This document shows, one piece after another, positions 43,972-53,540 of a DNA stretch of 64,000 nt. Under the pieces are notes generated by a model that was not told the origin of the DNA, did no database searches, and was given only the letters and a program-made list of their open reading frames with translations. The translations under genes were made by a program, and so were the position numbers. The DNA is from Kangiella taiwanensis (GTDB taxonomy: Bacteria > Pseudomonadota > Gammaproteobacteria > Enterobacterales > Kangiellaceae). Numbering within the stretch: position 1 is the stretch's first letter; every line of letters begins with the position of its first letter. The stretch is taken from assembly GCF_020005165.1 (NCBI RefSeq), contig NZ_JAHCLT010000001.1:1054001-1118000 (forward strand). Reading direction: 5' to 3'.

Positions 43972-45510
43972 ATGAATAACGATAATGCACAACAGACGGG
44001 TGCCATAGCCCGCTTTCTGAATGGCATTGAAAGGGTCGGTAATAAGCTTCCTGATCCCGCCATTATTTTCTTATTTGCCATGATCACGATCTGGATTTTG
44101 TCGTGGTTATTTTCTGGTGTTGATTTCTCTGCGATTGATCCGCGTACAGGCGATCCCATCGTGGTTAAAAACCTTCTAACCGGTGATTCTTTAGCCAACT
44201 TCCTATCGACCATGGTCACTACCTTTACAGGTTTCGCGCCGTTGGGAGTGGTATTGGTCGCTATGCTGGGTGTGGGTGTGGCAGAGCACTCAGGTTACAT
44301 CAATACGGGTATTAAATTGATGTTAAAGCGCACACCAAAAGCGTTGCTAACACCGATGATTATCCTTGTAGGTATTGTGAGCCATACTGCGACAGATGCG
44401 GGTTATGTATTGGTGATTCCGCTTGCTGGTGTGATTTTCTATGCCATGGGGCGTCATCCATTAGCTGGTATCGCGGCGGCGTTTGCTGGTGTGAGCGGTG
44501 GTTTTAGTGCTAACTTTATTCCTTCGGGCATTGACCCATTGCTACAAAGCTTCACGCAAAGCTCAGCTCAAATCATCGAAGAAGGTATGCAAGTTAATCC
44601 GCTGAACAACTACTTCTTCACCTCCGTATCGAGTATCTTCATTATTTTAGTGGGTTGGTACATTACCGATAAGATTATCGAGCCACGCCTACAAAGAACA
44701 AAAGTTGATGGTGATACGGAAGATCTACCTGAGTTTGATATTGTTACTAAAGAAGAAAAGCGCTCGTTCCTCATCGCTACCACTGTCATGATCGCAGGTC
44801 TGGGTTTGCTGGCATGGGCATCGTTAATAGAAGACTCTCCGTTAAGCCATAATGGCTCTTTGACTAACTTTGCGGCTCCTTTGATGAAGTCGATTGTTCC
44901 TTTGATTTTCTTGTTGTTCTGGATTCCTGGCGCCATCTATGGCTTTGCTTCCGGTACCTTTAAGAAGTCAAAAGACATGATTGATGCCATGACCAAAGCG
45001 ATGGAAGGCATGGCGTACTACGTTGTAATGGCTTTCTTCTGTGCTCTATTTATTTCAGCTTTTGCTCAGTCAAACTTAGGTGCGCTTCTAGCGATTGAAG
45101 GCGCTCAGGTATTAAAAGCTATGTCACTTCCAAGCGGTGTGACTATTGTTGGTATTATTTTATTGACGGGCTTTGTGAACTTATTCGTAGGGTCTTCATC
45201 AGCCAAATGGGCACTGTTAGCACCAATCTTTGTTCCAATGCTAATGCAACTCGGTATCTCGCCAGATCTCACGCAGGCGGCTTATCGTGTCGGGGATTCA
45301 AGCTCTAACATTATCACGCCACTGATGCCTTACTTCCCGTTAGTTGTGGTTTATTGCCAGAAGTATGTTAAAGACACAGGTATCGGCACTTTGATTGCGA
45401 TGATGTTACCATTCTCGATAGCATTCTTAATCGGCTGGAGTTTGTTCTTACTGGCTTATTGGGGCTTAGGTATGCCATTAGGTATTCAATCAAGCTACAC
45501 CTTTGGCTAG
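43972..45510 (+). CDS. AbgT-family transporter
   Basis: 512 residues from ATG 43972 (E. coli AbgT 508). GGGGA lies 7 bases upstream, and the longer TTG frame from 43915 is rejected. About twelve membrane helices with a re-entrant signature: PDPAIIFLFAMI, SHTATDAGYVLVIPL, GVSGGFSANF, VGSSSAKWALLAPIFVPM and YRVGDSSSNIITPLMPYFPL. The family either imports p-aminobenzoyl-glutamate or exports sulfonamides and PABA (MtrF/YdaH). Which applies here is not determined. A strong terminator follows. Confidence 0.93.
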   Translation: MNNDNAQQTGAIARFLNGIERVGNKLPDPAIIFLFAMITIWILSWLFSGVDFSAIDPRTGDPIVVKNLLTGDSLANFLSTMVTTFTGFAPLGVVLVAMLGVGVAEHSGYINTGIKLMLKRTPKALLTPMIILVGIVSHTATDAGYVLVIPLAGVIFYAMGRHPLAGIAAAFAGVSGGFSANFIPSGIDPLLQSFTQSSAQIIEEGMQVNPLNNYFFTSVSSIFIILVGWYITDKIIEPRLQRTKVDGDTEDLPEFDIVTKEEKRSFLIATTVMIAGLGLLAWASLIEDSPLSHNGSLTNFAAPLMKSIVPLIFLLFWIPGAIYGFASGTFKKSKDMIDAMTKAMEGMAYYVVMAFFCALFISAFAQSNLGALLAIEGAQVLKAMSLPSGVTIVGIILLTGFVNLFVGSSSAKWALLAPIFVPMLMQLGISPDLTQAAYRVGDSSSNIITPLMPYFPLVVVYCQKYVKDTGIGTLIAMMLPFSIAFLIGWSLFLLAYWGLGMPLGIQSSYTFG

Positions 45511-45543
45511 CTGCCACTAGAATCTTACTGATTCAAAACAAAG

Positions 45544-45568
45544 AAAGGAGCCTCAGGGCTCCTTTTTT
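45544..45568 (+). terminator. Rho-independent terminator of the AbgT gene
   Basis: AAAGGAGCC (45544-45552), loop TCAG, GGCTCCTTT (45557-45565), T-run to 45568. Confidence 0.93.
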
Positions 45569-45678
45569 CATTCAAGTAAGTAAGACGTATTGCCAAGGCT
45601 GAGTGGTACCTTTAGCAAGTTGTTATCCATTTTGAGCCTTGGTAATATCTGTACTTTAAATATTAATAGAATAAGATT

Positions 45679-47676
45679 ATGAATGGATTATATAAAATAA
45701 TAATACTATGGGTATTTTGTTGCGCTAGCGTTTCTGCTGACAAGTCGATAGAGCTTAAAGACACATATTCAGTTCAGCCTGTACCAAGCTGGGTGACCCA
45801 GCAAGGCATTCCAAAAGGCGTTAATCAAGATGGTAATTATGGCGTTACATATTACTTGCTTGAGCGCCAACTAGACTTTGGCAATGACTCAGAAGACTAC
45901 TTTCGTTTGGTTTACTCTATAGATCAAAAGGAAGCGTTAGCAGATAACTCACAGGTCATTATTGACTATAACCCTAGTTTTCAAAGACTAGAGGTTCACC
46001 ATATTAATGTTATCCGTAACGGGAAGGTTGTTAACCGTCTGGCCATAGAAGATATTACAGTTGCTCAAAGTGAGGATACTGAAGAAAGTCTCATGCTGAC
46101 AGGAAAGGCAACTGCCTCGACACAGATCAAAGGTTTGCAAGTAAATGATGTTGTTGACTTTGCTTATACGGTTAAAGGGCAGAATCCAATTTTTGAAGGC
46201 AAAACATTTTTCAGGCAAAACTTGGGTTGGTCATCACCAATAAAAAAGCTCTTTCTTAAAGCCGTATCGGACAACCCTCTTCAAATTAAGGCAACGGCCT
46301 ATGATGATAAACTTAACACGGAAAAAGTGGCTGGTAGGTATCAGTATAAGTTATCCATTGATAATGTAACCACTAAGAAGTCACTCGATGGCATTCCTAA
46401 TAGAGTACACTATTTTCCTTACATCCAGGGGAGTGAGTTTGAATCATGGGATGAGGTTGTTGAATGGGCTTTACCGCACTATCAAGATAAGTTTGAATTA
46501 AACAACTCTTTACTCCGTCTTGCTAATGGCTGGAAAGAGCAGTTCCCAGGTGACTTAGAGTCTCAAATTACAGCAGCTATTCAATACGTTCAGGACGATA
46601 TCCGATACTTTGGTATTGAGCTTGGAGTTAATTCACACAAACCCCACCATCCGAACACAGTTTTCGACAGAAAGTATGGGGATTGTAAGGATAAAACGGT
46701 CATGTTGGTTGCGTTACTTAGACAACTGGGTGTAACTGCATATCCTGCTTTAGTCTCGACAGATTTAAATAGCGGTTTTGAAACAATGTTGCCTAGCCCT
46801 GGCGTATTTGATCATGTAATTGTAGGGATAGAATATGGGGAACAATTCTACTTCGTTGATCCGACTAAAACAGCCCAAAGAGGTAGCTTAAAGTCAATAA
46901 GCCTATTGCCGTTCGAGAAAGTATTGGTCATTGACTCTCAGTTAGAGCAGGGCATTGTCTCAGTACCTCAACATGATTACGAGCATAAAATTCATATAGA
47001 AGAGCTATTTAAACTTAGTAGCATGTCAAAACCTGCTAGTTATTCAATATCATCTACTTACTATGGAATCGAGGCTGATAGAGTTAGAAGTTGGTACAAG
47101 GTTAATAGTAAGAAGGTTATTCAAGATAATTATTTTAACTTTTACAAGAAAGTGTACCCGACCCTAAAAATTGATGGGGAAATCGATATTAATGATGATG
47201 AAGACCTGAATATTGTTACGATAAAAGAATCATACATAGTTCCAAGTTTATGGAGCTTCAACTCTAATCATTATTATTCGGATTTTTCGTCATATGAAAT
47301 GAACAATCATATTTATTATCCTGAAAGGCCTGAGCGTGACGTCGGTCTAGCCATACCTTTCCCTAAAAAAATAACTCATAACATTAGGGTGGTTTTGCCA
47401 GAAACATATTCTCTAGACTCAAAGAAAACGAATAAAGAAATTAATCACGAGAGTTTTTCTTTTGAAAGAAATGTAGCTGTAAAACAAAACTCAATGAATT
47501 TGAGCTTTGACTATAAGGCCAAGGAAAAAGAAGTCAATGTTGATGTGCTGGATAATTATTACGAGTCTCTAATAGAGGTGCAAAACCATTTAAATTATAG
47601 ACTGATATTCCCTGCGAGTAAGTCTCAACAAAAGCAACAACGAAAAAAACGATTACAAGATCTTATCAAAGGATAA
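45679..47676 (+). CDS. DUF3857/transglutaminase-like secreted protein
   Basis: 665 residues. A signal peptide (to about ASVSA) is followed by an N-terminal DUF3857 beta-sandwich (about 60-235) and a transglutaminase-like cysteine-protease fold (about 280-400). The likely triad is Cys in RKYGDCKDKTVML, His in FDHVIVGI and Asp in YFVDPTK. The C-terminal DUF3858-like beta domain is basic at its end (KSQQKQQRKKRL). Extracytoplasmic, with substrate not known. The next gene begins 3 bases after its stop. Confidence 0.9.
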   Translation: MNGLYKIIILWVFCCASVSADKSIELKDTYSVQPVPSWVTQQGIPKGVNQDGNYGVTYYLLERQLDFGNDSEDYFRLVYSIDQKEALADNSQVIIDYNPSFQRLEVHHINVIRNGKVVNRLAIEDITVAQSEDTEESLMLTGKATASTQIKGLQVNDVVDFAYTVKGQNPIFEGKTFFRQNLGWSSPIKKLFLKAVSDNPLQIKATAYDDKLNTEKVAGRYQYKLSIDNVTTKKSLDGIPNRVHYFPYIQGSEFESWDEVVEWALPHYQDKFELNNSLLRLANGWKEQFPGDLESQITAAIQYVQDDIRYFGIELGVNSHKPHHPNTVFDRKYGDCKDKTVMLVALLRQLGVTAYPALVSTDLNSGFETMLPSPGVFDHVIVGIEYGEQFYFVDPTKTAQRGSLKSISLLPFEKVLVIDSQLEQGIVSVPQHDYEHKIHIEELFKLSSMSKPASYSISSTYYGIEADRVRSWYKVNSKKVIQDNYFNFYKKVYPTLKIDGEIDINDDEDLNIVTIKESYIVPSLWSFNSNHYYSDFSSYEMNNHIYYPERPERDVGLAIPFPKKITHNIRVVLPETYSLDSKKTNKEINHESFSFERNVAVKQNSMNLSFDYKAKEKEVNVDVLDNYYESLIEVQNHLNYRLIFPASKSQQKQQRKKRLQDLIKG

Positions 47677-47679
47677 AAC

Positions 47680-49701
47680 ATGAAAAAGATACTATTGATA
47701 GTAACTACAGCGCTATTCATATTAAGCTCTTGTAAAACGGTAGAGCCAGTAGACCCTCAGGTAGAGAATGATAATATCTATACAAAAGTATTTAATCAGC
47801 TATTAATTGAACCAAGCTCAGTACCCTTTGATAGGCTGTTTGAGAGTTATTTAAACTCGAGTTACTTCCTAAATAATGGTAGTGCATTTAACAGTTTTGT
47901 TCAGCTAGAAAGCGATATTTACAGCGGAAAAGCTGCTTGTGAATCAGTTGACTTCATCAATAGGTTAAAAACTCTGCCACTATCTATTCGTGTGCATCAA
48001 CTTGCAGCTGACTGTGCACAAATGTCAAACGATAGTACAGCTATTGAATTCCATGAAAGCATGATCGACTACTTGGTGCTTGGCTATTTCAAAAATGGCG
48101 ATGCAAAAAATTATTATAGTGCAGTAAAAGTTACGGACTTTGGTGAACCAACGGATCTTATCAAAGCTCTTGGGTATGAGGTTGTTGAATATTATATTCA
48201 GCCTTATGCTGCGGGTTCAATGTTTTCATATGCAGTAGTAGCGAACTCTGAAGATACTGGTAAACAAAGGTCGTTTCATTTCAATGTCTGGGACGCTTTA
48301 GATATCCTATACTCAAGCTCGGAAGAGCCTGTAGACATCTATTCGTTAAACTTTCTGCCCACTGCAACGTTTGAAGAGTTGCATGAAACCAACTCTGCTT
48401 TCGATTTAGGGACTGCCCGAGTATTATGGGCTCAAAATAATGATGTAGCTGTAGAGCGGTTACTGCGCTCAGTTAGTGCGGGTAACTCTATGGCTCAGCA
48501 AATGTTGGCTGATAAATTAATTATCGGTGACAAAATCAACGGCTATGATATAGATGATGCGATTGATCAGCTTATTTCAGCATCGGAGGCGGGTTTAGCT
48601 ACGGCTTTTGTTAGGCTTTCAGTCATTTTCAAGCATGGAATAAATACTGATAAAGATCTTGCAGTTTCCAAACAATTAGAGCAGAAGTCTGTAGAACTTA
48701 TAGGGGAAGATCGCACTTTTGGTGAGATAGCATTAGTCTCTACTCTTTACGATCTTCCAGAAGGGCAGCTAGTTGAGGCATTTAAAAGGGCTGCATCAGC
48801 CGGTAACGGCAGAAGCGCTTATTACCTATATAACTACTTCAATGATAAAGAGCAAGATGAGGTAGCTCTAAAATACCTTGAGTTAGCTGCTGAACTTGAG
48901 TACGCAGAAGCCTTAGTACTGAAGGGATCTCTTTTAGTTATGGATGAGTCTAAAGAGTGGGAAGACGTTCAGGAAGAGTTCCTAGATTTGATAGAGGAAG
49001 CACAGTCACAACATCACCCAAAAGCTGACTATATTCTATATAAATTCCTTCAAGCCAGTGATAAAAACTTATCATTTAAGTATCTGCAGCAGGCTGCAAA
49101 AAAAGGACTTGTAGCAGCTCAATACGAATTAGCAAATGCTTATGATGATGGAGATATCACCGGTCGAGATCTAGCTCAATCAGTTCGTTGGTTAAGTATG
49201 GCCGTTAAACAGGGGAGTCTTCCTGCCATCGTTGGTCTTGGGTATAACTACGAAAAGGGTAGGGGTGTTGAAAAGGATTTAACACGTGCTGTTCAAATGT
49301 ATAGTTTAGCTGCTGAGCAAGGTAGCGCGCAGGGAATGTTCAATTATGGATATATGCTTCTTAAAGGCCGTGGTATTGAACAAAACTATCCGCTTGCTGT
49401 GGAATGGTTTGAACGAGCGGCGAAAAACGGGCATGCTTCAGCCAATAATGAATTAGCATTATTATATAAAGAAGGCGAATATTTCGAACAGAGTTACGAA
49501 AAAGCGAATCAGTTATTCCAGTTGGCCGCTGAGGATGGAGAGAAGTATGCGATGTATAATTTGGGCATGTCTTATGAGAAGGGGCTAGGAGTGGCCAAAG
49601 ATATTGAAACTGCTATCGCGTGGTACTTAAAAGCCCAAGCTCGGGGCCATGAAGAAGCCGCTATAAGGCGCTTTAATTTATTGACAGGAAAGACCAACTG
49701 A
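47680..49701 (+). CDS. Sel1-repeat lipoprotein
   Basis: 673 residues. A lipoprotein signal with LSSC near residue 18 is followed by a long alpha-solenoid of Sel1-like (tetratricopeptide-type) repeats. Clear repeats occur from about residue 240 on, with motifs such as AAEQGSAQGMFNYGYMLLKGRG and AAEDGEKYAMYNLGMSYEKGLG. These mediate protein-protein contacts. It is co-translated with the transglutaminase-like protein (AAAGGA SD within the upstream stop region), so it may serve as that protein's scaffold. Confidence 0.9.
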   Translation: MKKILLIVTTALFILSSCKTVEPVDPQVENDNIYTKVFNQLLIEPSSVPFDRLFESYLNSSYFLNNGSAFNSFVQLESDIYSGKAACESVDFINRLKTLPLSIRVHQLAADCAQMSNDSTAIEFHESMIDYLVLGYFKNGDAKNYYSAVKVTDFGEPTDLIKALGYEVVEYYIQPYAAGSMFSYAVVANSEDTGKQRSFHFNVWDALDILYSSSEEPVDIYSLNFLPTATFEELHETNSAFDLGTARVLWAQNNDVAVERLLRSVSAGNSMAQQMLADKLIIGDKINGYDIDDAIDQLISASEAGLATAFVRLSVIFKHGINTDKDLAVSKQLEQKSVELIGEDRTFGEIALVSTLYDLPEGQLVEAFKRAASAGNGRSAYYLYNYFNDKEQDEVALKYLELAAELEYAEALVLKGSLLVMDESKEWEDVQEEFLDLIEEAQSQHHPKADYILYKFLQASDKNLSFKYLQQAAKKGLVAAQYELANAYDDGDITGRDLAQSVRWLSMAVKQGSLPAIVGLGYNYEKGRGVEKDLTRAVQMYSLAAEQGSAQGMFNYGYMLLKGRGIEQNYPLAVEWFERAAKNGHASANNELALLYKEGEYFEQSYEKANQLFQLAAEDGEKYAMYNLGMSYEKGLGVAKDIETAIAWYLKAQARGHEEAAIRRFNLLTGKTN

Positions 49702-49736
49702 AGCTTTTCAGCTAAAGGGTGAAATTAGAGAGCTGT

Positions 49737-51953
49737 TTAAATCAGCTCTCTAACCGCTTTTACGATATCGTCTTTACCTGGCAGCACAAACTCCCAAGAG
49801 GTGCCAATCGGAATGAAGGTGTCATGGCCTGTAATGCGTTTAATGTTTGGTATCTTATCTGTATGTTCAACTAATCCTGTAATCAGCTCCTCGCTCAAAG
49901 AGCCAGTTTTACGGCATTCATCGACAACTAAGATGTTTTGATAATTCTTAGCAACGTCGGCGATAGCTCGGTGATTGAGTGGCGCTAACCAGCGAATATC
50001 CATGACATCTACCGCAGTTTTGTATTTGTCTTTTAAAATCTTCTGCGCTTGCTGTGATAAATAATGTCCGTTGCCATAACTAATGATTAAGGTTTTGCTT
50101 GGTTTCTTAGCTTCACTTGGATATAACGCAGGCTCACCAAAGTTAACCACTTCATTGGGCTCTGGGTAGACACCGAGCCATCCATTATCACCAGCTTCAT
50201 GCAGATCTTTGGCATGGTACAGCGCGATAGGCTCTAAGAAAATCACCACACGCTTTTGTTCGTCAGCTAAGCGAACGGCTTCGCGAAGCATCTTGGCTGC
50301 GTCTTGGCCATTGGAAGGACAAGCAAGGATAACGCCTGGTATTTCACGCAAGAAGGCAATCGAGTTATCGTTATGGAAGTGACCGCCAAAGCCTTTTTGG
50401 TAAGCTAGGCCTGCAATGCGGATTACCATTGGGTTGGTAAATTGATTATTCGAGAAGAAGGATAAGGTCGACGCTTCGCCACGAATCTGATCCACCGCAT
50501 TATGGGTATAAGCTAGGAACTGAATCTCTGGGATCGGTAGGTAACCTAGATGAGATGCGCCAATAGCGTTACCTAAAATGCTGGTTTCGTCTAGCATAGT
50601 ATCGAACACGCGGTTCTCGCTAAAACGCTTTTGTAAATTGGTCGATACGCTATAAACGCCACCTTTTTTACCCACGTCTTCACCAAACATGATGATGTTT
50701 GAGTACTGTTCCATCAGGTCAGTTAAAGCGTAGTTGATGAGCTGTGCCATGCTTCTGGGTTTATCCAAAAACTTGAACTGACGGCCAATATCAAATAATT
50801 CATGGCGTTTGCTGATAGTCGGTAAAGCAGGTTTTTCTTTAGCCGGACGTTCGGGAGCGACGGAAGCACATACTTCTTCGGCGCTAGAAAGTTTAGGTAG
50901 TTTGATTGCTTGTTCTGCTGCTTTTTCGACTTTCTTACGAGTATCTTCATACATGGTCAAAATGTCATCGGTCGATAAATAGCCTGCTTCAATACATAGG
51001 CGTGCGGAGTGCAGCAGTGGATCTTGTGCTTCGGTAGCTTCTATATGCTCTACGGTGTGATACATACTTTCGGTATCGTTGCCGGCATGACCCATTAAGC
51101 GGACAGTCTTCATGTGCAAGAATACTGGACGTTTTTCATAACGAGCGATCTCTTCGGCTTCTTGTGCTGCCATATAAGCGTCAGGCAAGTGCAGACCGTT
51201 GCACTGAATGTATTCGATGCTTTCTCGATTTTTGACGTTGTTTTCAATCCAGTTGTCAGGCGTGGATACCGAAATACCGATGCCGTTATCTTCACAGATA
51301 TACACCAACGGTAATGGCTCACCTTTATAGGCCAAGTACTGTGCGGCATTAAATGCTGACTGTGAAGTGGCATGGTTAAAGCTGGCATCGCCAAAGTTAC
51401 ATAAAATCACGCCATCACCCGGGACTGAAGCATCAAAGCCTGTGCGATAAGCTCGGCCTAAAGACCAAGCCGCCCCCATGGCTTTAGGCAGATGCGATGC
51501 AATGGTACTGGTTTGTGGTGGCACAAACAGTTTAGCGGAGCCAAAAACCTTGTGGCGACCCTGTGAAATCGGATCGTCTTTAGCGGCTACTAGCGACAGA
51601 ATTTGATCTTGAATCGGGTCAATGTTAGGTACTTTGCGCGAGCGCTCGGCCATCAAGGCACCAGAGCGGTAGTGTAGGAACGCCATGTCGTTGTGCCTAA
51701 ACACTTTCCCAAGTACTGCATTACCTTCGTGGCCGCTACTGCCAATGGTATAAAACCCGATGCCCTGATCTTTTAAGATTCTGGCTCTCAGATCTAAGTG
51801 CCGACTGATCAGTTGCGACTCGAATAACTGCACAAACTCTTGCGGTGACAGCTGTGAGGCACTGGCAGGTATGTTGCTGAGTTTACTTGGGAATTTAGCG
51901 GTTTTGAGTGCAATGAGGAAGTTCTGATCGATGACACTGGCACGGTCGAGCAT
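49737..51953 (-). CDS. Fused alpha-beta 2-oxoacid dehydrogenase E1 component
   Basis: 738 residues joining both E1 subunits. The alpha half (about 1-380) has GIGFYTIGSSGHEGNAVLG, the thiamine-diphosphate motif GDASFNHATSQSAFNAAQ with EDNGIGIS, and HMKTVRLMGHAGNDTES. The beta half (about 395-738) has MFGEDVGKKGGVY, ASHLGYLPIPEIQF and IRIAGLAYQKGFGGHFHNDNS. Best fit is the branched-chain 2-oxoacid (or related) dehydrogenase family. E2 and E3 are not in the window. No terminator or partner is evident. Confidence 0.88.
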   Translation of the reverse strand: MLDRASVIDQNFLIALKTAKFPSKLSNIPASASQLSPQEFVQLFESQLISRHLDLRARILKDQGIGFYTIGSSGHEGNAVLGKVFRHNDMAFLHYRSGALMAERSRKVPNIDPIQDQILSLVAAKDDPISQGRHKVFGSAKLFVPPQTSTIASHLPKAMGAAWSLGRAYRTGFDASVPGDGVILCNFGDASFNHATSQSAFNAAQYLAYKGEPLPLVYICEDNGIGISVSTPDNWIENNVKNRESIEYIQCNGLHLPDAYMAAQEAEEIARYEKRPVFLHMKTVRLMGHAGNDTESMYHTVEHIEATEAQDPLLHSARLCIEAGYLSTDDILTMYEDTRKKVEKAAEQAIKLPKLSSAEEVCASVAPERPAKEKPALPTISKRHELFDIGRQFKFLDKPRSMAQLINYALTDLMEQYSNIIMFGEDVGKKGGVYSVSTNLQKRFSENRVFDTMLDETSILGNAIGASHLGYLPIPEIQFLAYTHNAVDQIRGEASTLSFFSNNQFTNPMVIRIAGLAYQKGFGGHFHNDNSIAFLREIPGVILACPSNGQDAAKMLREAVRLADEQKRVVIFLEPIALYHAKDLHEAGDNGWLGVYPEPNEVVNFGEPALYPSEAKKPSKTLIISYGNGHYLSQQAQKILKDKYKTAVDVMDIRWLAPLNHRAIADVAKNYQNILVVDECRKTGSLSEELITGLVEHTDKIPNIKRITGHDTFIPIGTSWEFVLPGKDDIVKAVRELI

Positions 51954-52144
51954 TGTAATAATTTTATGTGATTCTAAGTTGGGGATTAGTATGCTTTATG
52001 GATATAAGGATGTCACTCCAAGCACAACTGGTTGGAGCAGATCGCGCAGCCTTTACAAACATTAACTCTGGATAGGTTCATTGGAACCGCGAATGTGTTA
52101 AAGTAGCGCCAACATTATATAAGGTTAGGTTATATCGGAACGGT

Positions 52145-53113
52145 ATGAAAGTTTATAACAATATTCTTGAGATGGTTGGCAACACGCCAATGATTAAATT
52201 GCAGAAGATGGACACTGGTAAGTGTCAATTATTCGGTAAGCTTGAGTCGCAAAACCCCGGTGCATCGATCAAAGATCGTATCGCTATCACTATGATAGAA
52301 ACAGCCGAAAAAGAAGGTTGGATTAAGCCGGGTGATACTTTGATAGAAGCGACAGCGGGTAATACAGGCCTTGGTCTAGCCATGGTTGCTTCGCAAAAAG
52401 GTTATAAATTGAAAATCGTCATGCCAGACAAAATGAGCATGGAAAAAGAATATAACCTGCGTGCTTTTGGTGCCGAAGTCATGCGTACGCGCTCGGACGT
52501 TGGCAAAGGTCATCCTGAATATTACCAAGACGTTGCGAAACGCTTGTCGGAAGAAAATGGTTGGTACTTCATTAACCAATTCTCGAACTCGTCAAATATT
52601 GCTGCACACTACATGACCACGGGGCCAGAAATGTGGGAGCAGTTAGATGGTAAGATAGATGCTGTGGTGCTCGGCGTTGGCTCTGGCGGTACGGTAACGG
52701 GTGTGGGGCGTTTCTTGAAAGAGCAGAACCCTGATATCGATATTGTATTAGCAGATCCAGATGGTTCGATTTTGACGCACTACCATGAAACGGGCGAAAT
52801 GACTGAAGCGGGTAGCTGGGTGATCGAAGGTATTGGTGAAGACTTTATTCCTGATATTTGCGACATGAGCTTATTCACAAAAGCGTATACCGTGACTGAC
52901 AAAGAGTCTTTAAATACTGCGCGTGAATTGATGCTGAAAGAATCTGTGATGGGTGGTTCATCGACGGGTACTTTAGTGGCGGCGGCTTTGAAGTATTGCC
53001 AAGACCAAACAGAGCCTAAGAATGTTGTGACACTGATTTGTGACACGGGCAATCGCTACTTGTCGAAAATGTATAACGACGAGTGGATGAAAGAGCAGGG
53101 CTTTTTATCATGA
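52145..53113 (+). CDS. Cystathionine beta-synthase/cysteine synthase-type PLP enzyme
   Basis: 322 residues of the cysteine synthase/CBS catalytic fold. The PLP lysine is Lys 43 in NPGASIKDR. The substrate loop is EATAGNTGLGLA and the phosphate-binding glycine loop GVGSGGTVTG. The tail block SWVIEGIGEDFIPD is typical of CBS rather than CysK, and there is no regulatory CBS-domain pair. Together with the cystathionine lyase-type enzyme downstream it fits reverse transsulfuration, making cysteine from homocysteine. The final TGA overlaps the next ATG. Confidence 0.88.
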   Translation: MKVYNNILEMVGNTPMIKLQKMDTGKCQLFGKLESQNPGASIKDRIAITMIETAEKEGWIKPGDTLIEATAGNTGLGLAMVASQKGYKLKIVMPDKMSMEKEYNLRAFGAEVMRTRSDVGKGHPEYYQDVAKRLSEENGWYFINQFSNSSNIAAHYMTTGPEMWEQLDGKIDAVVLGVGSGGTVTGVGRFLKEQNPDIDIVLADPDGSILTHYHETGEMTEAGSWVIEGIGEDFIPDICDMSLFTKAYTVTDKESLNTARELMLKESVMGGSSTGTLVAAALKYCQDQTEPKNVVTLICDTGNRYLSKMYNDEWMKEQGFLS

Positions 53114-53403
53114 GTCAGGATAAACAGTTAACGCCACCCACTGCTAATATCTCTATCTGGTTGTTATTACTGGATATTTTGGGTATGGCGTTAGTGGTCT
53201 TTGCGGGTTATGAGATCTATTTAATCAACGAAAAGAACTCTGGCATTCTAGCCGAGCATTTTAGTTGGCCACATTATCCTTGGATTATCATGGGTGTGGG
53301 TGTTTTATTGATGATTCCTTTTCATAAGCAGGTCTTTAGCTTGTTTAGAAAGGTTAAGCAGTATCAGAAAGAACTCGCCAAAAAGGATCGTCCTGACTTT
53401 TAA
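53110..53403 (+). CDS. Unknown small membrane protein between transsulfuration genes
   Basis: 97 residues from ATG 53110 (ATGA overlap with the CBS-type stop). The frame open back to 53083 lies inside the upstream gene. Two membrane helices (about 18-40 and 58-75) are followed by a basic cytoplasmic tail KVKQYQKELAKKDRPDF. No family recognised. Its position suggests co-translation with the CBS-type gene. Confidence 0.78.
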   Translation: MSQDKQLTPPTANISIWLLLLDILGMALVVFAGYEIYLINEKNSGILAEHFSWPHYPWIIMGVGVLLMIPFHKQVFSLFRKVKQYQKELAKKDRPDF

Positions 53404-53452
53404 AGCGCTTATTGAGTGAAATCTGATTTTGTGAAATAAAACTGTCCTACCC

Positions 53453-53482
53453 TTGAAATTTTCTGTAATGACTAGATGTTAT
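53453..53482 (+). promoter_or_regulatory. Candidate promoter of the cystathionine lyase-type gene
   Basis: TTGAAA (53453-53458), an 18-bp spacer and TGTTAT (53477-53482). The -10 lies at the left arm of a 12-bp dyad at 53467-53497, which would make it an operator if the promoter is real. Confidence 0.35.
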
Positions 53483-53497
53483 ATGCATCTAGTCATT
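53467..53497. promoter_or_regulatory. Perfect 12-bp dyad upstream of the cystathionine lyase-type gene
   Basis: AATGACTAGATG (53467-53478), 7-base spacer TTATATG, CATCTAGTCATT (53486-53497). No T-run follows. It is 44 bases before the ATG at 53541. It could be an operator or a terminator of the preceding operon without a U-tract. Confidence 0.5.
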
Positions 53498-53540
53498 CTC
53501 TAGCTAAAACGAGCTAAACGATATAACCAATAGGTATTAT

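Noticed and set aside
53467-53497. MetJ box before the cystathionine lyase-type gene
   Set aside because: The dyad does not resolve into AGACGTCT-like 8-mers, so MetJ is not supported.
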